Origin: Patescibacteria group bacterium
GTDB taxonomy: Bacteria; Patescibacteriota; Minisyncoccia; UBA6257; Colwellbacteraceae
Direction: 5' to 3'
DNA length: 23,252 bases
Assembly (NCBI GenBank): GCA_018826645.1
Contig: JAHJZF010000051.1
Span: forward strand, 1 to 23,252
In this document: one piece after another, positions 1 to 5,303 of the stretch
How positions within the stretch are numbered: position 1 is the first letter of the stretch
How the letters are laid out: each line of letters opens with the position of its first letter
The notes under the pieces: generated by a model
What the model was told of the DNA's origin: nothing
Database searches by the model: none
What the model saw: only the letters and a program-made list of their open reading frames with translations
Made by a program: the position numbers and the translations under genes

Positions 1-97
1 ATGTACGAGAATCTCCAAGTCCTACTCAAGTCCTGATCTTCGGATCCACATCCGCACAGAGGGGGTTCCCCGCGGAATCCCCTCTGTGCACCCAATT
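1..97 (+). other. Hairpin-rich left edge; possible tail of a gene or structured RNA
   Basis: No gene can be supported here. On the plus strand there is a 4-bp hairpin with a UUCG-type loop (GATC-TTCG-GATC, near 35-46). It is followed by a 15-bp hairpin with one G-U pair and a CCGC loop (arms 55-69 and 74-88), and then by the terminator at 98-116. A short plus-strand frame from base 1 stops with TGA at 34-36 and could be the last codons of a gene cut by the window edge, but 11 codons cannot be identified. Stacked hairpins ending in a terminator would also suit the 3' end of a structured non-coding RNA. Confidence 0.3.
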
Positions 98-120
98 CAC
101 CCTCGGGTGTTTTTTTATTT
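98..120 (+). terminator. Rho-independent terminator
   Basis: A short hairpin (CACC, loop CTCG, GGTG at 98-109) is followed at once by seven T residues (110-116) and further T-rich sequence. The layout fits intrinsic termination of a plus-strand transcript that enters from beyond the left edge. The strong hairpin at 55-88 directly precedes it and may add to termination or protect the RNA 3' end. The neighbouring tRNA-Leu is on the other strand, so this site does not serve it. Confidence 0.6.
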
Positions 121-139
121 TTATAGATACTTATTAGTG

Positions 140-223
140 TGCCCAGGGCGGGACTCGAACCCGCACGGCCCTAAAGCCACTACCCCCTCAAGGTAGCGAG
201 TCTACCAGTTCCTCCACCTGGGC
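140..223 (-). tRNA. tRNA-Leu(GAG)
   Basis: The minus strand folds into a complete 84-nt class II tRNA. The acceptor GCCCAGG pairs with CCTGGGC, and the discriminator is A. The anticodon stem CTACC/GGTAG encloses loop TTGAGGG, giving anticodon GAG for leucine CUC/CUU codons. A long variable arm, as expected for tRNA-Leu, precedes a canonical T arm (GCGGG-TTCGAGT-CCCGC). CCA is not encoded, so it must be added after transcription. The 5' end lies one base beyond the stop codon of the homing endonuclease gene, so both are probably on one transcript and RNase P cleavage would free the tRNA. Confidence 0.95.
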
Positions 224-224
224 T

Positions 225-905
225 CTATGGTTTGTCTCCAATATTATGAGACTGGTTTATTCTAAAGATTTTCTCAATTTTAGTAAACTTCCTTTCTAGT
301 TTAGGAATGCTGTCTGCATAATACATTTTTTTAACAAGTATTTGTGTATCCTTTTTTGCAAACCTTAAATGCAGGGATCCTCTACCACCTGTACTTATTT
401 TTCCCTGAATACCCGTAAGGTTTTCTAGAGAGTCCTGTAAATATTTTAAAAACGCGGGACTTGAAGACGCAATGGTTAGATAAAACATATAACTACTGTG
501 CCACCTGGGATCCCAATAGGCATAGACACTACCATCGCCATCAAAACAACCTCTAAAAAAATCAAAGAAGTATCTATCGGGAATCTTAAGACGCCCTAAG
601 GTCTTAGATTTATTTGGTTTTAGTCCCAATCCCAAAAGCCACCGATAGAACAATACGTCTCCGAACTGAGAATGAAAATAGTCTTTTTGATTAGTATAAC
701 CACTACTTTTTTTACCAATTTTATTTTCTAGTCCTAAACAATTCTGGAACGTTATCACGAGCGACTTGTCTTTAGATGTAAAGTCCATGTGCCTTTCGTC
801 TTTTGAAAGATTCCCATCAGTCGCTAGGAGCCCAACTGCATAAGCCAACTCTGGCGTCCACCGTGTAGATGTTTTCCCCAAAGGTTTTCGGCCCCTCTTA
901 CTCAT
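225..905 (-). CDS. LAGLIDADG-family homing endonuclease, free-standing
   Basis: A 226-aa protein with two LAGLIDADG-type motifs, so probably a single-chain (monomeric) enzyme. Motif P1 is YAVGLLATDG (residues 22-31, acidic residue D30) and motif P2 is FFRGCFDGDG (116-125, D124). In this family the two acidic residues bind metal and cut a long asymmetric DNA site. The N-terminus has a basic RGRKP patch resembling an AT-hook. The frame stays open upstream to 986, but I choose the ATG at 903-905. It has a strong promoter just ahead of it, and the longer form would overlap rplS by 8 bases with a non-homologous leader. The gene is not inside an intron or intein that I can see; it stands between rplS and tRNA-Leu. 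The target is unknown. The motifs make the family call good, but whether it is active, or was recruited for another role, cannot be told. Confidence 0.8.
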   Translation of the reverse strand: MSKRGRKPLGKTSTRWTPELAYAVGLLATDGNLSKDERHMDFTSKDKSLVITFQNCLGLENKIGKKSSGYTNQKDYFHSQFGDVLFYRWLLGLGLKPNKSKTLGRLKIPDRYFFDFFRGCFDGDGSVYAYWDPRWHSSYMFYLTIASSSPAFLKYLQDSLENLTGIQGKISTGGRGSLHLRFAKKDTQILVKKMYYADSIPKLERKFTKIEKIFRINQSHNIGDKP

Positions 906-914
906 AATATCTCT

Positions 915-943
915 ATTATAACGCGTATACCAATCTATTACAA
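915..943 (-). promoter_or_regulatory. Promoter for the endonuclease gene and probably tRNA-Leu
   Basis: On the minus strand a perfect -10 box TATAAT (920 to 915) lies 17 bases downstream of TTGTAA (943 to 938, four of six matches to the -35 consensus). Transcription should start near 908, about three bases before the chosen ATG at 905. This favours that start and implies a leaderless or nearly leaderless mRNA. Because the tRNA begins directly after the stop codon, this promoter probably drives it too, and it may originally have been the tRNA promoter. Confidence 0.55.
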
Positions 944-978
944 AGAAAACGCCCTTTCGGACGCTCTCTGTTCTCGTA

Positions 979-1275
979 CTAGACACCGAGCTTCTGTTTG
1001 ATCTTTTTCACTGAAAGATCGCGTAGGAAATAAAGCTTAGAACGCCTCACACGCTTTGGTTCCTTAAGAATATCTATCTTTTTAATAGTAGGCGTATAGA
1101 CAGGATAGACTTTCTCCATTTTAACGCTAGCCACCTCTCCTCTAACCGTGAAGGTTCCACCAGCTTCTTTGCCGTGTTTGCGCGCCAAAATAATACCCTC
1201 GAACTGGCCATTCTTATCATGAACGCGTACACGCATGCCTGGTTTAAGTTTTTCTAATATTTCTGCATCAATCAT
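979..1275 (-). CDS. rplS: Large ribosomal subunit protein L19
   Basis: L19 is a 50S protein located at the interface with the small subunit. This 98-aa version keeps the family core: GMRVRVHDKN near the start, then FEGIILARK, GGTFTVR, and the signature VYPVYTPTIKKIDI followed by RVRRSKLYFLRDL. It is a little shorter than the usual 110-120 aa, mostly because the N-terminal helix is reduced. The start ATG at 1273-1275 has no recognisable Shine-Dalgarno sequence. The gene lies 27 bases downstream of the pseudouridine synthase gene on the same strand, so both may be transcribed together. The pairing of an rRNA-modifying enzyme with a large-subunit protein makes functional sense. Confidence 0.95.
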   Translation of the reverse strand: MIDAEILEKLKPGMRVRVHDKNGQFEGIILARKHGKEAGGTFTVRGEVASVKMEKVYPVYTPTIKKIDILKEPKRVRRSKLYFLRDLSVKKIKQKLGV

Positions 1276-1302
1276 CGCAAAGGAACTTTAATAGAGACGC
1301 GC

Positions 1303-1986
1303 CTATTTTTCAAGGCTAGCGAGGAATTTAATAAAATCGTCAGGCAAATCAGCTGTTAGCTTAACTGTCTCACCAGGCCTTAAGGCAAGCTCCAAAGAAT
1401 AGGCATGAAGCATCTGCCTATCTGTGGCGCCCACGGCACTCTTGCCACCATAGAGCTTGTCTCCGGCAACTGGGTGCCCAATTGAATTAAAATGCACTCG
1501 AATTTGATGAGTTCTGCCAGTTTTTGGATATGCTTCAACGTAACTAAAATTGTCAAAGTTTTTAAGAACCTTGTATTCTGTAACGGCTTCCTTAGAGTCC
1601 TTGCCCTTGTGCGCAGTTCGTTTAATCGAACCTGCCTTTATACTTATTGGCGCATCAATAACTCCTCTTTCTTCTTTGAACGGGTTTAGAACAATTGCGC
1701 GATATGTTTTATGAATTTCTCTGTTTTTAAAAAGGCTTTTTAAATATTCAAAATATTCTTGGTTGCGCGCCACCAAAATAATACCCGAAGTATCTCTGTC
1801 TAAACGATGCACGATTCCAGGACGCTCCTCTGGACTATCCCCCACGCCAGCCGTCTCGGGACAATTGATTTCAAGCCAATCGATTAGAGTGTCTTCTTCG
1901 GTTTTATTATCACCATGAACCAAAATCCCGGCCGGCTTGTTAAGCACAATTAAATTCTCGTCTTTGTATATGACGTCTATATCCAT
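1303..1986 (-). CDS. rluD: RluA/RluD-family 23S rRNA pseudouridine synthase
   Basis: Converts specific uridines in RNA, probably 23S rRNA, to pseudouridine. The 227-aa protein has the family signature HRLDRDTSG (residues 60-68) with catalytic aspartate D63, an early VLNKPAGILVH motif, and the C-terminal GRTHQIRVHF and HPVAGDKLYGG motifs. There is no N-terminal S4 RNA-binding domain, so it resembles the short RluA and RluC-like enzymes in size. The substrate position cannot be told from sequence, and the symbol is a family label. It is followed by rplS after 27 bases and preceded by the DUF1761-like gene after 16 bases, which suggests a three-gene unit on the minus strand. Confidence 0.9.
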   Translation of the reverse strand: MDIDVIYKDENLIVLNKPAGILVHGDNKTEEDTLIDWLEINCPETAGVGDSPEERPGIVHRLDRDTSGIILVARNQEYFEYLKSLFKNREIHKTYRAIVLNPFKEERGVIDAPISIKAGSIKRTAHKGKDSKEAVTEYKVLKNFDNFSYVEAYPKTGRTHQIRVHFNSIGHPVAGDKLYGGKSAVGATDRQMLHAYSLELALRPGETVKLTADLPDDFIKFLASLEK

Positions 1987-2002
1987 AAATTACAAAAGTT
2001 TT

Positions 2003-2422
2003 TTAAAACCAAGATGTCCAATAAACGATAATCAATCCCATTATAGAAAGCGACGCTAAATGAAGCGTGGCATTAATAAGAAAAAGCATAAATGGCTTCC
2101 CTTCCCACAATGTGGCGCCAATTAAAATCGGCACTGAGAATCCAATCCAAAGCCAAAAAATCAAACTTGCCAAAACGGGGAGAGCATAAGAACCGGTCAA
2201 AGCTATTAGATAGGATAGGACATAGGCAGTAATTAATTCTGTTATAAAAGCTATCGAAGAGATTTTAATCATGCCTCGTTTTTTCATCTCTTCAACCTTA
2301 TCGGCGTCAAACCCCATCAAACGAGACCACTTTTTACCGAATAAAGGTCCGTACCAAAGCATCCCGAAACCCATGCTAGCGACCCCCGCTACAATTACTG
2401 CTATTAAATCTATTTTCAACAT
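2003..2422 (-). CDS. DUF1761-like integral membrane protein
   Basis: A 139-aa hydrophobic protein with about four predicted membrane segments (roughly residues 5-25, 55-77, 80-105 and 110-135). The N-terminus has GMLWYGPLFGKKWSRLMG, which resembles the conserved start of DUF1761 proteins (a YxPLFGKxW-like motif ahead of a short charged loop). The function of that family is not known, and I infer none. The start ATG at 2420-2422 is six bases after a perfect TATAAT, so the message is probably leaderless. Downstream, rluD begins 16 bases after its stop, suggesting joint transcription. The family assignment is from memory of the motif and is moderately sure. Confidence 0.75.
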   Translation of the reverse strand: MLKIDLIAVIVAGVASMGFGMLWYGPLFGKKWSRLMGFDADKVEEMKKRGMIKISSIAFITELITAYVLSYLIALTGSYALPVLASLIFWLWIGFSVPILIGATLWEGKPFMLFLINATLHLASLSIMGLIIVYWTSWF

Positions 2423-2428
2423 ATTCTT

Positions 2429-2434
2429 ATTATA
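2429..2434 (-). promoter_or_regulatory. -10 box of the DUF1761-like gene
   Basis: A perfect TATAAT on the minus strand (2434 to 2429) ends six bases before the ATG at 2422, which puts the expected transcription start at or next to the start codon. No -35 box is visible. The position where it should be is occupied by the first palindromic repeat, which begins at 2435, immediately next to the -10 box. The repeat may have replaced the original upstream promoter half. Confidence 0.5.
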
Positions 2435-2496
2435 CCCCGTAGAGCGGTCGTGCCGCCACGGGGCAGGCCTCGTAGGGCGATCGTATCGCTACGGGG
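2435..2496. repeat. Two tandem imperfect palindromes (REP-like)
   Basis: Unit A (2435-2463) has outer arms CCCCGT/ACGGGG and inner arms GCGG/CCGC. Unit B (2468-2496) has arms CCTCGTAG/CTACGGGG with an inner CGAT/ATCG stem. The two units share the CCCCGTAG-type ends and are separated by four bases. They are GC-rich compared with the AT-rich surroundings. Short palindromes with matching ends placed between genes resemble bacterial REP elements. As RNA they would form hairpins between the small membrane peptide gene and the DUF1761-like gene. No transposase is present in the window. Confidence 0.6.
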
Positions 2497-2500
2497 CAAG

Positions 2501-2653
2501 CTACTCTCCTATAACTTCCATCTCGTACCCCGTTTGTCTCAAATCATATTTAAGCGTTTGAAAACGCATGTAAAAACTAAAAATGCCTGCTATTAACAAA
2601 ACGATGCCCCCTATCCAGAAAAGCCTTTTAAAGAAAATGTCTGGAATTTTCAT
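2501..2653 (-). CDS. Small single-span membrane peptide, 50 aa
   Basis: The minus strand has an open frame from ATG (2651-2653) to TAG (2501-2503) coding 50 residues. It starts MKIPDIFFKRLFWIGGIVLL, has one clear membrane segment (about residues 11-28), and ends in a polar tail (RFQTLKYDLRQTGYEMEVIGE region). I recognise no family. Support comes from the composition: positive charges ahead of the membrane span and a polar tail are typical of a real small membrane protein. Its ATG lies only five bases after the 3' end of tRNA-Val(GAC), so there is no room for a ribosome binding site unless the mRNA starts inside the tRNA. It would be nearly leaderless after tRNA trimming. The call is uncertain. 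Confidence 0.45.
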   Translation of the reverse strand: MKIPDIFFKRLFWIGGIVLLIAGIFSFYMRFQTLKYDLRQTGYEMEVIGE

Positions 2654-2658
2654 CTGAG

Positions 2659-2732
2659 TGGGTGATACAGGACTCGAACCTGTGACCTCTTCCGTGTCGA
2701 GGAAGCGCTCTAGCCAACTGAGCTAATCACCC
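2659..2732 (-). tRNA. tRNA-Val(GAC) with unusual C33
   Basis: A complete 74-nt cloverleaf: acceptor GGGTGAT/ATCACCC, discriminator A, D arm GCTC/GAGC, anticodon stem CTTCC/GGAAG, T arm ACAGG/CCTGT. The anticodon loop is TCGACAC, giving anticodon GAC (valine GUC/GUU). Position 33, almost always U, is C here (base 2699 on the plus strand). CCA is not encoded. The body closely matches the neighbouring tRNA-Val(CAC), pointing to common origin by duplication. The odd loop base could lower decoding efficiency or mark an early stage of decay, although all stems are intact. Confidence 0.88.
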
Positions 2733-2739
2733 CTGCTTT

Positions 2740-2842
2740 GGGCGCTCTAGCCCCAGCCGAAGATAGAAACTGTTCCCGACTTGTCTGAATCTTTTATTCA
2801 GGATCAAGTCGCAATCCGCCTTTGGTGGAAGCTAATCACCCC
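2740..2842 (-). pseudogene. tRNA-Val 5' fragment with palindromic insert in its D-loop
   Basis: Just upstream of tRNA-Val(GAC) on the minus strand, a second copy of the tRNA 5' part is present in two pieces: the acceptor and D-stem start (GGGTGATTAGCT, complement of 2830-2842) and the D-stem end (GGCTAGAGCGC-like, near 2742-2752). Between them, where a few D-loop bases should be, lie about 77 bases (2753-2829). The insert holds two hairpins: arms CGACTTG/CAAGTCG (2777-2783, 2805-2811) with an inner CTGAAT/ATTCAG stem, and TCCGCC/GGTGGA (2815-2829). Nothing from the anticodon stem onward follows, so this is a relic rather than a working tRNA. Confidence 0.65.
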
Positions 2843-2853
2843 TATCTGCCCAG

Positions 2854-2925
2854 TGGGTGATATAGGGATCGAACCTATGACCTCTGCCGTGTGAAGGCAG
2901 CGCTCTACCACTGAGCTAATCACCC
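2854..2925 (-). tRNA. tRNA-Val(CAC)
   Basis: A complete 72-nt cloverleaf: acceptor GGGTGAT/ATCACCC, discriminator A, D arm GCTC/GAGC, anticodon stem CTGCC/GGCAG with loop TTCACAC, and T arm ATAGG/CCTAT. The anticodon CAC reads valine GUG codons. Position 33 is the normal T. CCA is not encoded. It lies eight bases downstream of the 3' tRNA-Ile relic (2934) and just upstream of the tRNA-Val relic, within a minus-strand tRNA cluster. Confidence 0.95.
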
Positions 2926-2933
2926 AAGAGCTG

Positions 2934-2970
2934 TGGGCGTGCCTGGACTCGAACCAGGGACCTCTATCTT
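2934..2970 (-). pseudogene. 3' half of a broken tRNA-Ile (outer copy)
   Basis: The minus strand carries the 3' strand of an anticodon stem (GATAG), the variable loop, a perfect T arm (CCTGG-TTCGAGT-CCAGG) and an acceptor 3' strand CACGCCC plus discriminator A. This closely matches the same part of the intact tRNA-Ile at 3016-3091. The sequence breaks off inside the anticodon loop. The missing 5' half is at 3151-3189, on the far side of an insert that contains the intact tRNA-Ile. The two half acceptors pair at only the first two positions plus one wobble, so a functional outer tRNA is unlikely. Confidence 0.75.
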
Positions 2971-3140
2971 ATAAGTGCTAACGAGGAGCAGGATAAGAAT
3001 ATATATTGTCCTGCGTGGGCGCACCTGGATTCGAACCAGGGACCTCTATCTTATCAGGATAGCGCTCTAAACCAAGCTGAGCTATGCGCCCACGCAAGAC
3101 ACTATTTTAATATTCTTATCTTGTCCGAGTACTGCACTTA
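2971..3140. repeat. Long imperfect inverted repeat with tRNA-Ile at its centre
   Basis: The left arm (2971-3015) and right arm (3092-3140) are complementary in blocks. TAAGTGC (2972-2978) pairs with GCACTTA (3134-3140), GATAAGAATAT (2992-3002) with ATATTCTTATC (3110-3120), and TGTCCTGCG (3007-3015) with CGCAAGACA (3093-3101, one G-U). The innermost block continues directly into the acceptor stem of tRNA-Ile, lengthening it by about ten base pairs. The outer ends continue into the anticodon stem of the broken outer tRNA-Ile. The word CTAACGAGGAG in the left arm (2978-2988) recurs as CTAGCGAGGAG at 3189-3199, directly beyond the outer 5' half. Confidence 0.7.
3016..3091 (-). tRNA. tRNA-Ile(GAT)
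   Basis: A complete 76-nt cloverleaf: acceptor GGGCGCA/TGCGCCC, discriminator A, D arm GCTC/GAGC with an 11-base loop, anticodon stem CTATC/GATAG with loop CTGATAA, and T arm CCTGG-TTCGAAT-CCAGG. The anticodon GAT reads isoleucine AUC/AUU. CCA is not encoded. It is flanked on both sides by inverted-repeat arms that extend its acceptor stem by about ten pairs, so the precursor is an unusually long hairpin and 5' and 3' trimming would have to act on double-stranded flanks. It is the only intact tRNA-Ile in the window. Confidence 0.95.
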
Positions 3141-3150
3141 CCCGTATGGG

Positions 3151-3189
3151 TATCAGGATAGCGCTCTAACCAAGCTGAGCTATGTATCC
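3151..3189 (-). pseudogene. 5' half of a broken tRNA-Ile (outer copy)
   Basis: The minus strand reads an acceptor 5' strand GGATACA, a perfect D arm (AGCTC...GAGC), the 5' strand of the anticodon stem (CTATC) and the loop start CTGATA including the GAT anticodon, then stops matching tRNA. A small hairpin TACCC-GTAT-GGGTA (3139-3152) begins at the break. The D arm and anticodon stem match the intact tRNA-Ile, while the acceptor strand has drifted. The matching 3' half is at 2934-2970. Confidence 0.75.
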
Positions 3190-3196
3190 TAGCGAG

Positions 3197-3230
3197 GAGA
3201 TAAATGAGAAGTTAACTTTCCATTTATTCC
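3197..3230. repeat. 34-bp near-palindrome centred on GTTAAC
   Basis: The arms 3197-3213 and 3214-3230 are complementary except for two mismatches and two G-T pairs, with no loop at the centre (GTTAAC, 3211-3216). It directly follows the direct-repeat word at 3189-3199. It could be a symmetrical protein-binding site or another inserted palindrome like those in the adjoining tRNA cluster. The role is unknown. Confidence 0.5.
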
Positions 3231-3308
3231 GAACGCCGGATACAGCGCTTGTCGCTACACGCCCGTAGAATATAGCTTACCCGAGCATACGCCTATTGGG
3301 CAAGACCT
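3231..3308. other. Gene-free stretch between topA and the tRNA cluster
   Basis: No open frame or RNA gene is supported. There are weak foldable elements: an AGCG/CGCT hairpin (near 3244-3256) and a 7-bp stem with one G-U (CTTGCCC/GGGTAAG on the minus strand, within about 3276-3304). The latter lies just after the topA stop and could stabilise the 3' end of its message, but no T-run follows it, so I do not call a terminator. Confidence 0.35.
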
Positions 3309-5303
3309 CTAAACCTTTTCTTCTCCCTTCTTCTTTTTTTCCTTTTTTTCTTCTCGCGGATCGTCCCAACTTGCATAATCGCAGTCGGGATACTTACTAC
3401 ACCCGTAGAACATCCTTTTTCTCTTTGTAAATCTTTTAATAATGTCTCCTTCCTGACACTTTGGACAATTCAATCCAATTTTTTCTGGAGGATTCTTTAG
3501 GCTTTTTGTACTTTTACAATCCGGATATGCTGAACACGCCATGAACTTACCAAAACGTCCGAACTTAATAATCATTTTCTTACCACATAAGTCGCAGTCG
3601 ACATCTGTTTTTTCTTCTGCTATTTCTTCCTTCTTAACTTCTTCGTACTTCTTATCAAGATTCTTGATAAAGGGTGCGTAAAATTCCTTGACGACGTCTT
3701 TCCACTTTTCAATTCCTTGAGCCACTTCGTCAAATTCTTCTTCCATCTTGGCAGTAAAACCAATGTCCACGATATTCGGAAAATGTTCTCCAAGTATTTT
3801 ACTAACTAACTCTCCTATCTCTTCGGGGGCAAAACGACGACTTTCGTTTTTAGAAACATATCCCCTATCTTGAATTACTGAAATAATCGGAGCATACGTG
3901 CTGGGTCGACCGATGCCATATTCTTCCAAAGTTTTAATCAGCGAAGCTTCGTTAAAACGGGCGGGAGGTTCTGTGAAATGTTGTTCGGGGTTTACGCCCA
4001 AGACTTTCAAAAGATTTCCCTTCTCTACCTCTGGTAACTCTCCATCCTTTGTCTTAGATGGCCAAATTTTTAAGAAGCCGTCAAACTTCATTACATTACC
4101 GCTAGCTCTTAATGTGTAATTATCTTGCAATCCCTTGGCTTTAACTTCGATGGTCGTAGCCTCAAACTTTGCGTCTGGCATCTGAGATGCCATAAAACGC
4201 CTCCAAATTAAGTCGTAGAGCCTCTTTTCATCATCCAAGCCCTTCATCCCATCTGGAGCAAGATTGGGGTCGGTGGGTCTTACTGCTTCGTGCGCCTCTT
4301 GAGCGAGTTTAGACTTAGATTTATATGCCTTAGGAGCGACTGTCGCATATTCAGCACCTAAATTGCTTTCAAGCCATTTTTTAGCCGTAGCAGTCGATTC
4401 GCTCGATAGGTTAAATGAATCCGTCCTCATATAAGTTATGCGCCCCCTCTCATAAAGTTTTTGGGCAAACATCATGGTCTTCTTAGCGGAGAACCCGAGC
4501 CTTCTGGAAGCGTCCTGCTGAAGAGTACTCGTTATAAAAGGTGGAAGAGGTCTCCTTACGACTTCTTTTTTAGAGACACTCGCAATATGCGCCTCTGATT
4601 TTTTAATATCATTTGCTATAAGTTGAGCGTCTCGTGCCTTATTGATATCGAACCTCTCAACCTTTTTAACACCGATCTTGTTTAGCTCTGCCTCAAACTT
4701 ACCCTTGTCGGCTTCGAATTCACCCTTAATTGTCCAATACTCTTCTGGTTTAAATGCTCTAATCTCCTCCTCTCTATCAACTATAAGCTTCAGAGCAACC
4801 GATTGGACCCTGCCAGCTGAAAGGCCTCCTCTTATTTTCTTCCAAAGGAATGGCGAAAGCTTATATCCCACAAGACGGTCAATAACTCGCCTCGCTTGCT
4901 GAGCGTCGACAAGGTCTTCGTTGATGCTTCTCGGCTTCGCCATGGCGGACGCTATGGCGGACTCTGTAATCTCGTGAAAAACTATGCGCTTTATCTTATC
5001 TCTGTCCTTAAGCTCTAAGGCTTCTGCAAGATGCCAAGCAATTGCCTCCCCCTCCCTGTCTTCATCTGTAGCTAAAATTACTTCTTCTGAATCAGCTACG
5101 ATCTTTTTAAGTTGATTGACTCTTTTTCTGGCTTTAGTAGGTATTACATACTGAGGATTGAAATCATCCTCTTCGTCCACACCTAATTTACCCTTAGGAA
5201 GATCTCTTACATGGCCATAAGAAGACTCTACGACAACTCCTTTGCCTAAAAATTTGCCTATTGTTTTAGCTTTGGTGGGAGACTCAACTATAACTAGTTT
5301 CAT
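3309..5303 (-). CDS. topA: DNA topoisomerase I (type IA)
   Basis: Relaxes negative supercoils by cutting and rejoining one DNA strand through a tyrosine link. The 664-aa protein starts with a Toprim domain (KLVIVESPTKAKTIGKFLG; acidic ATDEDREGEA at 78-87). The active-site motif GRITYMRTDS places the catalytic tyrosine at Y291. Later motifs include QEAHEAVRPT and YGIGRPSTYAPII. The C-terminus has two four-cysteine zinc ribbons (CDLCG...CSAYPDC and CPKC...CSKYPDC, about 563-640) and a lysine-rich tail. This is shorter than E. coli TopA (865 aa, more ribbons) but normal for reduced genomes. Its ATG overlaps the dprA TGA stop as ATGA, so translation is probably coupled. No intein or frameshift is seen. 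Confidence 0.97.
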   Translation of the reverse strand: MKLVIVESPTKAKTIGKFLGKGVVVESSYGHVRDLPKGKLGVDEEDDFNPQYVIPTKARKRVNQLKKIVADSEEVILATDEDREGEAIAWHLAEALELKDRDKIKRIVFHEITESAIASAMAKPRSINEDLVDAQQARRVIDRLVGYKLSPFLWKKIRGGLSAGRVQSVALKLIVDREEEIRAFKPEEYWTIKGEFEADKGKFEAELNKIGVKKVERFDINKARDAQLIANDIKKSEAHIASVSKKEVVRRPLPPFITSTLQQDASRRLGFSAKKTMMFAQKLYERGRITYMRTDSFNLSSESTATAKKWLESNLGAEYATVAPKAYKSKSKLAQEAHEAVRPTDPNLAPDGMKGLDDEKRLYDLIWRRFMASQMPDAKFEATTIEVKAKGLQDNYTLRASGNVMKFDGFLKIWPSKTKDGELPEVEKGNLLKVLGVNPEQHFTEPPARFNEASLIKTLEEYGIGRPSTYAPIISVIQDRGYVSKNESRRFAPEEIGELVSKILGEHFPNIVDIGFTAKMEEEFDEVAQGIEKWKDVVKEFYAPFIKNLDKKYEEVKKEEIAEEKTDVDCDLCGKKMIIKFGRFGKFMACSAYPDCKSTKSLKNPPEKIGLNCPKCQEGDIIKRFTKRKRMFYGCSKYPDCDYASWDDPREEKKEKKKKGEEKV

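Noticed and set aside
906..986. Longer start of the endonuclease gene overlapping rplS
   Set aside because: A promoter with perfect TATAAT lies within that stretch, the added residues do not match the family, and the ATG at 903-905 gives a normal N-terminus.
2934..3189. A working split or intron-containing tRNA-Ile made from the outer halves
   Set aside because: The acceptor halves GGATACA and CACGCCC pair only at the first two positions plus one wobble, and no group I intron core is visible. A relic is the simpler reading.
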